This document shows, one piece after another, positions 18,411 through 26,203 of a DNA stretch of 64,000 nt. A program made the position numbers and the translations under genes. Within the stretch, counting starts at the first letter, position 1; every line of letters starts with the position of its first letter. The notes beneath the pieces were generated by a model, which saw only the letters and a program-made list of their open reading frames with translations, had not been told where the DNA came from and made no database searches. This DNA comes from Sorangium cellulosum So ce56 (lineage in GTDB: Bacteria; Myxococcota_A; Polyangia; Polyangiales; Polyangiaceae): NCBI RefSeq assembly GCF_000067165.1, contig NC_010162.1, positions 1,674,001 through 1,738,000 on the forward strand, read 5' to 3'.

Positions 18411-19652
18411 ATGGCCACCCGTGATGTCGAGCAGACGCCGCTCACTCCCTACCAGTGGCGGCTCCTCGCGTTCCTGAGCGTCGCCTCGTTCTTCGAGGGC
18501 TATGACCGACTGGCGATCACGCAGATCCTGCCGAACCTCGGCGCGGAGATGGGGCTCTCCGCGAAGGGGGAAGGGCTCCTCATCGGGGTCATCAGCTTTG
18601 GCTCGATGCTCGCCTTCCTCCTCGTCCGCAAGGCGGACCACTGGGGCCGGCGGCGGCTCCTGACGATCACCATCGCGGGCTACACCTTGTTCTCCCTGCT
18701 CACGGGTCTGGCGCCGAACGTCTTCGTGTTCGCCGGCTGCCAGCTCCTCGCGCGCGTCTTCCTCGTCGCCGAGTACGCGGTCAGCGTGGTCTACGCGGCC
18801 GAGGAGTTCCCGAAGGACCGGCGCGGGCTGGCGATCGGCCTCATCGAGGCGTTCTCCAGCCTGGGCACCATCACGTGCGCCGGGCTCGTCCCGCTGTTCC
18901 TCTCGACCCCTCTCGGGTGGCGGACCATCTACTTCGTCGGCGCCATCCCCCTCGTGCTCGTCGCGCTGGCCCGGCGCGGCCTCCGCGAGACAGCGCGGTT
19001 CGAGCGGCTCGCGCTCGAGCGGAGGCACGAGGAAGCGCAGCCGTTCACGCGCATCCTCAGCTCCGAGTACCGCGGGAGGATGCTGAAGCTCGCGCTGATC
19101 TGGGGGCTGATGTTCGTCTGCGTCCAGAACGCCGTCACGTTCTGGAAGACGTTCGCCACCCGCGAGCGCGGGCTCACCGACGGTCAGGTGGGCACCAGCA
19201 TCATGATCGCAGCGATCGTCGCCATGCCGTTCGTCTTCACGTCGGGGAAGCTGCTCGACGCCGTGGGCCGCCGCAAGGGCGCGGTGATCGCCTTCGCGCT
19301 CGCGTCCGCCGGCGTGTTCGGCGGGTACTCGCTCCGCTCGCACGCGGGGCTCACGGCCGCGCTGGCGCTGTGCATCTTCGGCGGGAGCGCCGTGCTTCCC
19401 GTGCTGAACGCGTACACGACCGAGCTGTTCCCGACGCACCTCAGGAGCGACGCGCTCGCCTGGTCCAACAACCTGCTTGGCCGGACCGCGTACATGCTCT
19501 CCCCGGTCTTCCTGGGCATTGCGGCGGAGCGCGTCGGCTGGGGACCGGCCATGTCGGCGACGGTCATCTTTCCGCTGATCGCGCTGGGGCTCATCCTGTG
19601 GTTCCTCCCGGAGACGCGGGGCAAGGAGCTCGAGGAGACGGCGCGCGTCTGA
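18411..19652 (+). CDS. MFS transporter, sugar/aromatic-acid symporter-like
   Basis: 413-residue major facilitator with 12 predicted membrane helices. It opens with QWRLLAFLSVASFFEGYDRL, the TM1 signature (FxGYD) of the metabolite:H+ symporter and sugar-porter-like branch. The loop 2-3 motif is KADHWGRRRLL and the loop 8-9 repeat is DAVGRRKGAVI. The C-terminal PETRGKELEE is the sugar-porter/aromatic-acid symporter ending. The substrate is unknown. The start at 18411 follows GGAGGAG. A SnoaL-like gene begins 54 bp downstream. Confidence 0.85.
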   Translation: MATRDVEQTPLTPYQWRLLAFLSVASFFEGYDRLAITQILPNLGAEMGLSAKGEGLLIGVISFGSMLAFLLVRKADHWGRRRLLTITIAGYTLFSLLTGLAPNVFVFAGCQLLARVFLVAEYAVSVVYAAEEFPKDRRGLAIGLIEAFSSLGTITCAGLVPLFLSTPLGWRTIYFVGAIPLVLVALARRGLRETARFERLALERRHEEAQPFTRILSSEYRGRMLKLALIWGLMFVCVQNAVTFWKTFATRERGLTDGQVGTSIMIAAIVAMPFVFTSGKLLDAVGRRKGAVIAFALASAGVFGGYSLRSHAGLTAALALCIFGGSAVLPVLNAYTTELFPTHLRSDALAWSNNLLGRTAYMLSPVFLGIAAERVGWGPAMSATVIFPLIALGLILWFLPETRGKELEETARV

Positions 19653-19706
19653 CTGCGCACCGCGCGCCGCGCTTTCCATCGAAGAGACGAAGAAGGAGCT
19701 TTGGCC

Positions 19707-20132
19707 ATGAGCACGCACGATCTCAAGTCGCTGTATCGGGAGTACGTCGAGGCCGTCTGGCACCGGAGGAACGTCGCCGCGGCGGACGACTACTTCACCG
19801 ACGACGTGGTCGACCACGCGGCGCCGCCGCAGCAGGGGCCTGGGCTCGCCGGGCTCAAGGCGACCTTCGCGATGTTCCTCGAGGCGTTCCCCGACTTCCA
19901 CATCACGATAGAGGACCTGATCGCGGAGGGGGACAAGCTGGTCGCCCGCGTCTCCTTCACAGGCACGCACCGCGGCGCGTACCACGGCATCCCGGCGACG
20001 AACCGCGCGATCGCGTCCGGCGGAACGCACATCGTGCGTTACGTCGGCAAGAAGGTGGCCGAGCACTGGGCGCACAGCGACGATCTGCGCACACGACAGC
20101 AGCTGGGTCTCCTCCCGGCGCCCGGGCAATAG
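19707..20132 (+). CDS. SnoaL-like ester cyclase family protein
   Basis: 141-residue SnoaL-like protein. Recognisable features: LYREYVEAVWHRRNVAAADDY, the motif DDVVDHAAPPQQGPGLAG, FLEAFPDFHITIEDLIAEGD, VSFTGTHRGAYHGIPATNRA and the C-terminal GKKVAEHWAHSDDL. The last two are close to the ester-cyclase consensus. ATG at 19707 has AAGGAG eight bases upstream, so the in-frame TTG at 19701 is unlikely. It probably shares a transcript with the MFS gene. The substrate is unknown. Confidence 0.83.
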   Translation: MSTHDLKSLYREYVEAVWHRRNVAAADDYFTDDVVDHAAPPQQGPGLAGLKATFAMFLEAFPDFHITIEDLIAEGDKLVARVSFTGTHRGAYHGIPATNRAIASGGTHIVRYVGKKVAEHWAHSDDLRTRQQLGLLPAPGQ

Positions 20133-20175
20133 GCCTCGACCATGTGCGCCGCGCTGGATGCCCTCGGCGTCCGTG

Positions 20176-20301
20176 ATGGCGATCATGTCGCTGGTGACCG
20201 CCGAGCTGGATCGGCCGGGCCCGGGGAGCGAGGAGCTGGTGCACCACCTGTTCGACGCCCTGCTCCTGTAGATCCTGCGCGCGTGGGCGGACGGCGGATG
20301 A
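20176..20301 (+). pseudogene. Remnant of an AraC-family cupin regulator
   Basis: From ATG at 20176 the frame reads LVTAELDRPGPGSEELVHHL then FDALLL, a TAG stop at 20269-20271, then ILRAWADGG and a TGA. This is the end of the cupin domain of AraC-type regulators (consensus E..RPG.E..V.RL.D.LLVQ.LRAW; compare LSDVLLVQALRAYL in the regulator at 17241). The helix-turn-helix half is gone and a stop splits the conserved helix. It is a relic downstream of the MFS/SnoaL pair it may once have regulated. Confidence 0.6.
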
Positions 20302-20794
20302 CTCTGCCCTGGGCTCGACATCCGAACGCACCCGTGCGTCGCTCCTTCAGGCTTGCTGTGCGTTGTTGCTGCGCACATCCTTTGCTTCCCTGCTACATGC
20401 CTCCCTTCCAACTGCCTTCGACCTCCATGAGCTCCCGGTCGCGGAGCTCGCGCGCCTGGTCCCCGCGCGATCGCTGGCGCTGCGGAGATGGCATCTCCAC
20501 TCGAGGCCGCGCGCTCCGGCTGCAGGCCTACCAGCGCCTGCCCGCCCGAATGCCACAAGAGCCGCGGCCGCGAACCTCATGGCGAAGATCCGGGGGCGCC
20601 GGGAAATCATCGCGACCGACAGGGACCAGATGCGTGCCTGCTGCAAATTTCTACTGGAGATTCCGTCTGCTCTCGTGGTAGTGTGATCCTGCTCGGGGGA
20701 GACGCCCTGCTGGCAGGTGGAAGAGGGGGAGTCGTGCTCATGCGCGATGGCACGGCTGCGCCATGTCCGCTGAATCGGATCGAGGGGGGCAACG
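20302..20794. other. Gene-free stretch before the chemosensory genes
   Basis: About 490 bp in which all three forward frames and the reverse frames give Arg/Ser/Ala-rich translations without family resemblance. GC is locally lower near 20640-20690. The promoter of the chemosensory operon should lie towards the right end. I see no clear -35/-10 pair. Confidence 0.35.
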
Positions 20795-20925
20795 ATGCTT
20801 CGGAAGAAGATTCTGCTGGTCGACGATTCTCAGACCATCCTGCGTATCGAGCAGGTGGCGCCGAGCAAGCACTGAAGATCGTCTTCCGGACGAGCGACGG
20901 CGCCACCTCGATCCAGCCTCTGTGA
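20795..20925 (+). pseudogene. Frameshifted, truncated CheY-like receiver
   Basis: ATG at 20795, after a strong site (GAGGGGGGC), begins KKILLVDDSQTILRIEQ, the first strand and acidic pair of a response-regulator receiver. After PSKH the frame meets TGA (20873-20875). In the -1 frame the match goes on as KIVFRTSDGATSIQPL and stops at 20925. An intact receiver would need about 75 more residues, including the phospho-acceptor Asp and the Lys. So there is both a frameshift and loss of the C-terminal two-thirds. The cheA start follows after 5 bp. It was probably the first gene of the operon. Confidence 0.75.
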
Positions 20926-20930
20926 GCCGC

Positions 20931-22619
20931 ATGAACAGCGATCGCGACGAGCTGCTCCAGACGTTCACGCCGGAGGCGCACGAGCTCCTCGACGAGATCG
21001 AGCGCGCGCTGCTGCAACTCGAGACCGGCCGCGACGCTCACGAGGTCCTCCAGCGCGTCTTCCGCGCCACCCATACGCTCAAGGGGAGCGCCGGCTCGGT
21101 AGGCCTCGGCGGCTTGAGCGATCTCGGGCACGCCGCCGAGGACGTCATCGAGGCGCTCTGCCGCGGCGAGGTCTCGCTCTCGACGCCCGTGGTCTCGCTG
21201 CTGCTCGAGACGGTGGACGCAGCCCGCCGGCTCGTTGCCGAGGTCGAGCGGGGGCGGGCCGAGCGCAGCACCTCGTACAGAGAGGTCGTCGCGCGCCTGG
21301 AGGAAGCGCGGCGCGGAGGGCTGAAGGCGAAGGAGGACGCGGGGGCGACGAGCGCGCGCCGCGCGACCGAGGACGACGCGGAGGGGGCGACCGGCATCAA
21401 GAGCATCCGTGTCGCCGTCGAGAAGCTGGATTGCATGGCGGATCTCATCGGAGAGCTCACCCTCGGCCGGAACAGGATCGCTCGGACGCTCCGCGCGGTG
21501 CGCGGCGACGCCGGCGCCGCGCTGCGCGACGAGATGGAGGAGCAAGATCGGCTCTGCAAGGAGCTGGAGGAGGCGGTGCGCGCCGCGCGCATGGTGCCGG
21601 TCGGCCCCTGGTTCCGGCACTACGAGCGCACGGTGCGCGATCTCGCCCACGCCCACGGCAGGCAGGCGCGCCTCCTCGTCGTGCACGGCGACGTCGAGGT
21701 GGACACGGCCGTGGTCGAGCGGTTCCGGGATGCCCTGACGCACATCCTGCGCAACGCGATCTGTCACGGCATCGAGCCGCCCGAGGCGCGGCGCGCCGCG
21801 GGCAAGGACCCCTGCGGCACGATCACCCTGCGCGCCGCGCACGAGCGGGGCGGCATCGCGCTCCGGATCTCCGACGACGGCGCCGGGATGAGCCGCGAGC
21901 GCATCGCCGCCCGCGTCTGCGCGCTGGGGAGGCACCCGGAGCCCGAGACGCTCCCCGATCATGAGCTCTTCAACCTCGTGTTCGAGCCCGGGTTCTCCAC
22001 GGCGGCGGAGTCGTCCCTCCTGGCGGGGCGCGGCATGGGCATGGATGTCGTGCGGCGCAGCGTGGAGTCGATCCAGGGTACGATCCGGATCGAGAGCCGC
22101 GAAGGGCAGGGCACGTCGCTGTCGATCCAGCTCCCGCTCACCCTGGCCACCATCGAGGGGCTCTCCGTCGGGATCGGCGGCGAGCGGTACGTGATCCCGC
22201 TCCGCGCGGTGCTCGCCTGCTGCGATCTGCCCCGCGGCGCGCTCGCGCACGGCGGCGCCCGGGGGCTCATGATCCGGCGCGGACGCGCGCTGCCGTGCGT
22301 CCGCCTCCGGGCGCTCTTCGGGCTCGGCGGATCTCCCCCGCCGGATGAGCGCGTCGTCATCGTTGCGCACGACGGCTCCGAGGCCGGCCTCGTGGTCGAC
22401 CTCCTCGACGGCGAGGGGCGCACGGTGGTCAAGCCGCTCGGCCAGCTGTTTCGGCGCGTCCGGGGCGTCACCGGCTCGACCATCCTCGGCGACGGCAGCG
22501 TGGCGATGATCCTCGACGTCGACGCGTTGCTCGGCGGCGTCCTTGGGGACCTCGGCCCGGTCGACGTCCCCGACGAGCGCAGGGCAGCGCCATCGGCCGC
22601 CGGAGGCAGCCCAGGATGA
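20931..22619 (+). CDS. cheA: Chemotaxis-type histidine kinase CheA
   Basis: 562-residue CheA. Domains in order: Hpt (about 1-110) with phospho-accepting His48 in RATHTLKGSAG; a linker without an obvious CheY-binding P2 domain; P3 dimerisation (about 160-230: IKSIRVAVEKLDCMADLIGE); ATPase with N-box HILRNAICHGIEPPEARRAA, G1 ISDDGAGMSRERI and G2 LAGRGMGMDVVRRSVES; and a C-terminal CheW-like P5 domain. The start at 20931 gives a complete Hpt domain. The longer upstream frame is antisense-like to the receiver remnant. The kinase lacks a working receiver partner in this cluster, so its output must go to a regulator elsewhere if it is active. Confidence 0.92.
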   Translation: MNSDRDELLQTFTPEAHELLDEIERALLQLETGRDAHEVLQRVFRATHTLKGSAGSVGLGGLSDLGHAAEDVIEALCRGEVSLSTPVVSLLLETVDAARRLVAEVERGRAERSTSYREVVARLEEARRGGLKAKEDAGATSARRATEDDAEGATGIKSIRVAVEKLDCMADLIGELTLGRNRIARTLRAVRGDAGAALRDEMEEQDRLCKELEEAVRAARMVPVGPWFRHYERTVRDLAHAHGRQARLLVVHGDVEVDTAVVERFRDALTHILRNAICHGIEPPEARRAAGKDPCGTITLRAAHERGGIALRISDDGAGMSRERIAARVCALGRHPEPETLPDHELFNLVFEPGFSTAAESSLLAGRGMGMDVVRRSVESIQGTIRIESREGQGTSLSIQLPLTLATIEGLSVGIGGERYVIPLRAVLACCDLPRGALAHGGARGLMIRRGRALPCVRLRALFGLGGSPPPDERVVIVAHDGSEAGLVVDLLDGEGRTVVKPLGQLFRRVRGVTGSTILGDGSVAMILDVDALLGGVLGDLGPVDVPDERRAAPSAAGGSPG

Positions 22620-22674
22620 GCCGGCGCCCCGGCGCGCAGGGCGCCCGCTCGCCGTCTCTCTCCATGGAGGCGTC

Positions 22675-23229
22675 ATGATCTCCGACGCGTCGAGCCCCGT
22701 GTCTCAATACATCTCCTTCGTCATCGCGGGGGACGAGTACGCGGTGAACATCCTCCGTGCGCGGGAGATCGTCGAGCACAGCGTCACATCGCGGGTCCCG
22801 ATGATGCCAGCGTGCATCGTCGGCGCCATGAACCTTCGGGGCAGCGTCGTGCCGGTCATCGATCTCGCGGTCAAGCTCGGGCTGCCGCCGACGAGGGTGA
22901 GCCGGTGGACGTGCGTCCTCATCGTCGAGACCGAGCTCGACGGCGAGAACACCCGCCTCGGCCTGCTCATCGACGGTGTGGGCGACGTGCTCACGCTCTC
23001 CGAGGACGAGATAGAGCACGCGCCGGCCTTTGGCGCGCAGGCGCGCGTGGATCAGCTGCTCGGGATGGCGAAGGTGGGCCAGAAGCTCGTGCTGCTGCTC
23101 AACATCGACCGCATCCTCTCGCCGGCGGAGCTCTTGGCCTCGACGACGCCCGGCCCCTCGGCCCCCGGGGCCCCGCCGGCGCTCCCAGGCAGCCACGGCG
23201 CGCCGGCCGGCGGAGGGGACAGGCCATGA
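22675..23229 (+). CDS. cheW: CheW-like coupling protein
   Basis: 184-residue CheW. The core is QYISFVIAGDEYAVNILRAR, PACIVGAMNLRGSVVPVIDL, TRLGLLIDGVGDVLTLSEDE and MAKVGQKLVLLLNIDRILS. It couples the receptor to CheA. A Pro/Gly/Ala-rich tail of about 30 residues follows the domain. ATG at 22675 follows ATGGAGG. Its TGA overlaps the ATG of the truncated cheR (ATGA), a sign of original translational coupling. Confidence 0.9.
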   Translation: MISDASSPVSQYISFVIAGDEYAVNILRAREIVEHSVTSRVPMMPACIVGAMNLRGSVVPVIDLAVKLGLPPTRVSRWTCVLIVETELDGENTRLGLLIDGVGDVLTLSEDEIEHAPAFGAQARVDQLLGMAKVGQKLVLLLNIDRILSPAELLASTTPGPSAPGAPPALPGSHGAPAGGGDRP

Positions 23230-23417
23230 TCTCGCTCGCCGAGCTGGGCCCGCGCGCCCTCAGCGACGAGGAGCTCCCGCTGCTCCAGAGGCTCGTCGAG
23301 CGCGCCTCGGGCATCGCGCCATCCGTTTATTTATCGGCTCCTGCCCCCGGTGGGCTCGAAGGAGGCCGCACCACATCTAGCCCGGAGCATGCATCATGCT
23401 TGCGCATATCGGAGTAG
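23226..23417 (+). pseudogene. Truncated CheR methyltransferase (N-terminal fragment)
   Basis: Starts at 23226, overlapping the cheW stop by 4 bp. The first 31 codons (LSDEELPLLQRLVERASGI) match the N-terminal helix of CheR-type receptor methyltransferases. The reading then turns into unrelated sequence (SVYLSAPAPGGLEGGRTTSS) and stops at 23417, inside the start of the receptor gene. The SAM-binding domain, about 230 residues, is missing. A deletion that joined the beginning of cheR to the upstream flank of the receptor gene would explain this. Confidence 0.65.
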
Positions 23418-25075
23418 GCCGGAAGCTCTACCTCGGCTTCGCCGTCATGGTCGTCATCGTCCTCGGACTGGCGGGCACGGCCTACCAGAGGTTCGCGGAG
23501 CTCGACGAGGCCCGCTCGTGGGACCAGCACACCTACGAGGTGATGCTCACGACGAGAGAGATCATGGGGGCGCTGCTCGACTCCGAGACAGGAGAGCGCG
23601 GCTTCGTCATCACCGGGGTGGAATCGTTCCTGGAGCCGTACCGCAGCGGGCGAGAACGGTTCGAGCAAAGCCTGAGCCGTGCCCGGGAGCTCACCAGGGA
23701 CAACCCGCGCCAGCAGGTGCGCCTCGAGAAGATCGACAAGCTCCATGACGAGTGGCTCTCCTCCGTGCTGGAGCCGGCCATCCAGCACCGCCGCAGCGCG
23801 GACGAGGCGAAGGCGCTGGCGGATCGCGCCGTCGAGGAGGTCAGGCGGGGGCGCGGAAAGAGCCTCATGGACCAGATGCGCGGGGCGCTCAAGGAGATCG
23901 ACGACGAGGAGATCTCCCTCCTCGGCCAGCGGCAGGCGGCGACGAACGCGCTCGTCAGGACGATGTACGTGACGCTGCAGATAGGAGGTCTGCTCGCGGT
24001 CGTCGTCGCCGCCGTGCTCGCCGTCGTCTTCAGCAGGATGATCCTCTTGCCGCTCACCCAGGCGGTGTCGATCCACCAGCGCATCGCCGGGGGCGACTTC
24101 ACGGGCGACGTCAGGGTGAAGAGCTCCGACGAGTTCGGCCAGATGCTCGGCGCCGTGAAGGCCATGTCGGAGCGCCTGGCGGGCCTCATCGGCGAGGTCC
24201 GGAGCGGCGCGGTCTCGGTCTCCTCGGTCTCGGTGCAGCTATCGGCGACGGCGCAGAGCCTGTCGCAGGGCACCAGCGAGCAGGCGGCGTCCGTGGAGGA
24301 GACGATGTCCAGCCTGCAGCAGCTGAGCGGCACGATCGCGAAGAACGCCGCCAACTGCAAGCAGGTCGAGGAGACGGCGCACCGGAGGACGAGGGACGCG
24401 GAGCAGAGCGGTCAGGCGGTCCGGGAGACGGTCGAGGCGATGAAGGCGATCACCCAGCGGATCGTGATCATCGAGGAGATCGCGTACCAGACGAACCTGC
24501 TCGCCCTGAACGCCGCGATCGAGGCGGCTCGCGCGGGCGAGCATGGCAAGGGCTTCGCCGTGGTCGCCACGGAGGTGCGGCGGCTGGCCGAGCGAAGCCG
24601 GGACGCGGCGAAGGAGATCGGCTCGTTCGCCGCGTCGAGCATCGTCGTCGCGGAGCGCTCGGGACAGCTCATCGCGGAGCTCGTCCCGTCGATCCGGGAG
24701 ACCGCGGAGCTGGTGCAGGGCGTCGCCGTGGCATCCAAGGAGCAATCGAACGGCGTGGCCCAGATCAGCGGGGCGGTGGAGCTGATAGAGCAGGCCACGC
24801 AGCGCAACGCGGCGATCTCCGAGGAGCTCGCCAGCACGGCGGCCGAGCTCTCGGCGCAGGCGGAGCAGCTCCAGAACGTGATGGCGTCGTTCCGCCTCGC
24901 GCAGGAGAGCGAAGGCGACCCGGGCCAGCGGCCTGCGGCGCCGGGGCGTTTACCGGACCGCCGCGGCGGCAAGGCGCTGTGGAGGCCGCCGCAGAAGGGC
25001 CCCCCGAGCGGCGGCGCATCGAGCAACGGGCGCGTGCCGCACGCCGCAAGCGATCAGGATTTCGTCCCCTTCTAG
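23396..25075 (+). CDS. Methyl-accepting chemotaxis protein with CHASE3-type sensor
   Basis: 559-residue receptor. TM1 is about residues 10-30. A periplasmic helical CHASE3-like domain follows (SETGERGFVITGVESFLEPY is typical). TM2 is about 190-212, then HAMP (SIHQRIAGGDFTGDVRVKS). The long cytoplasmic coiled coil has the hairpin tip IAYQTNLLALNAAIEAARAG and EHGKGFAVVATEVRRLAERS. The C-terminal tail is Gly/Pro-rich and ends DFVPF. It should signal through CheW/CheA. With cheR broken here and no cheB seen, adaptation by methylation would need enzymes from another cluster. ATG at 23396 lies inside the cheR remnant. Confidence 0.92.
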   Translation: MLAHIGVGRKLYLGFAVMVVIVLGLAGTAYQRFAELDEARSWDQHTYEVMLTTREIMGALLDSETGERGFVITGVESFLEPYRSGRERFEQSLSRARELTRDNPRQQVRLEKIDKLHDEWLSSVLEPAIQHRRSADEAKALADRAVEEVRRGRGKSLMDQMRGALKEIDDEEISLLGQRQAATNALVRTMYVTLQIGGLLAVVVAAVLAVVFSRMILLPLTQAVSIHQRIAGGDFTGDVRVKSSDEFGQMLGAVKAMSERLAGLIGEVRSGAVSVSSVSVQLSATAQSLSQGTSEQAASVEETMSSLQQLSGTIAKNAANCKQVEETAHRRTRDAEQSGQAVRETVEAMKAITQRIVIIEEIAYQTNLLALNAAIEAARAGEHGKGFAVVATEVRRLAERSRDAAKEIGSFAASSIVVAERSGQLIAELVPSIRETAELVQGVAVASKEQSNGVAQISGAVELIEQATQRNAAISEELASTAAELSAQAEQLQNVMASFRLAQESEGDPGQRPAAPGRLPDRRGGKALWRPPQKGPPSGGASSNGRVPHAASDQDFVPF

Positions 25076-25234
25076 AGTGGCGGTCGCCCGCTTCGGATAC
25101 GGGCCCACCTCGACGTTCTCGGTGCTCAGCGCACTGGAGCGCGCTTGCGCGCCGAAAACGCCGATCTGGACCCGTCTCCTGTGCGGGTGACCGCCGCTCT
25201 GCGACGCTCCTACCAGGCTCAGCTGAAAACCGCT

Positions 25235-26107
25235 CTAGCGCGGCGGCTCGGGCACGAACTCGGCACCAAGCCGGAAGATCAGGAAATCCTTGATCACGTT
25301 GTCGCTGGCGTTGGGCCAGATGAACGGGCTGCCGCCTGTGCGGCTCGGGTTCCACTCGTACCACATCCACCGGGCCGCCTCGTCGATGCCGCAGACGATC
25401 GGGAACTCGTTGCCGGGCTGCGGGACGTCCGTCGCGGTGTCATTCGCCTCGCCGAACACGACATGGCCGCGGTCGGACACCTCCGTCGTCACCCAGCCGG
25501 CGCTGGTCGTCTGCGGATCCAGGCCTCCGCCGTTGCAGCGCGCGATGTGCTGGTCGATCGTCTCCAGCGTCGGCCCGCGCGAGCCGAGGTCGTAGTCCTC
25601 GCCGGTCGCGCAGACCTCCCACGCGCCGTTGCCCGTGAAGACGGGCTCCGCGCCCTCGCGGAAGAACTGGCCGATCACGCCCTGCGTCGTGGACATGTCG
25701 GCGTAGGTGACGATGTAAAGATAGTGCCCGGCGTCCGCGGACGGCGCCGGCACCGTGTACGACTCGGGCCCATGGCCGACGGGACACGAGAAGATCTCGT
25801 CGGCCAAGGCGTTCTCGATGCCGCCGAAGTAATTCAGGAGCTTGTCGCCGGTCCCGTAGCCGAAGCCGTACGCGTTGTCGGCCGTGATGATGACGTTCAC
25901 ATCGGTCGTGAGCCCGCTCCCCCCACCGACGCCGGCGATCTCGCCGAGCTCGTTCCCGCCAGCGCCCCCTGTGCCCCCGCCGCCGGAGCCGGCCTGGGAG
26001 CCGCCGGAGCCGCCGGAGCCGCCGGCGTTGCCGGTTCCAGCATCCGAACATCCGGAACCATGGAGCGCGACAGCGAGAGCCAGAGCAGGAGCGAGACGCA
26101 GGTGCAT
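25235..26107 (-). CDS. Gly-rich lipoprotein of unknown function
   Basis: 290-residue protein. MHLRLAPALALAVALHGSGC is a lipoprotein signal. A linker of Gly, Ser and Ala (about 23-60) follows, as in many myxobacterial surface proteins. The folded part contains VNVIITADNAYGFGYGTGD, later VCATGEDYDLGSRGPTL and WMWYEWNPSRTGGSPF, and looks like an all-beta domain. I do not recognise the family. It is convergent with the receptor gene. The next gene on this strand starts about 96 bp to the right of it. Confidence 0.7.
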   Translation of the reverse strand: MHLRLAPALALAVALHGSGCSDAGTGNAGGSGGSGGSQAGSGGGGTGGAGGNELGEIAGVGGGSGLTTDVNVIITADNAYGFGYGTGDKLLNYFGGIENALADEIFSCPVGHGPESYTVPAPSADAGHYLYIVTYADMSTTQGVIGQFFREGAEPVFTGNGAWEVCATGEDYDLGSRGPTLETIDQHIARCNGGGLDPQTTSAGWVTTEVSDRGHVVFGEANDTATDVPQPGNEFPIVCGIDEAARWMWYEWNPSRTGGSPFIWPNASDNVIKDFLIFRLGAEFVPEPPR

Positions 26108-26203
26108 TGCACGAGGATCGGCGAAGGCGCGACGTGCGTAAAGCCCCCGTCGCGGCGCCCGTTCGCGAGATCCCGGCGTCGCGCGCGCACGCGGCGTCCA
26201 CCC

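Noticed and set aside
20363..20686. A 107-codon forward frame ending before the chemosensory genes
   Set aside because: No ribosome site, no family resemblance, and competing frames of equal length on both strands.
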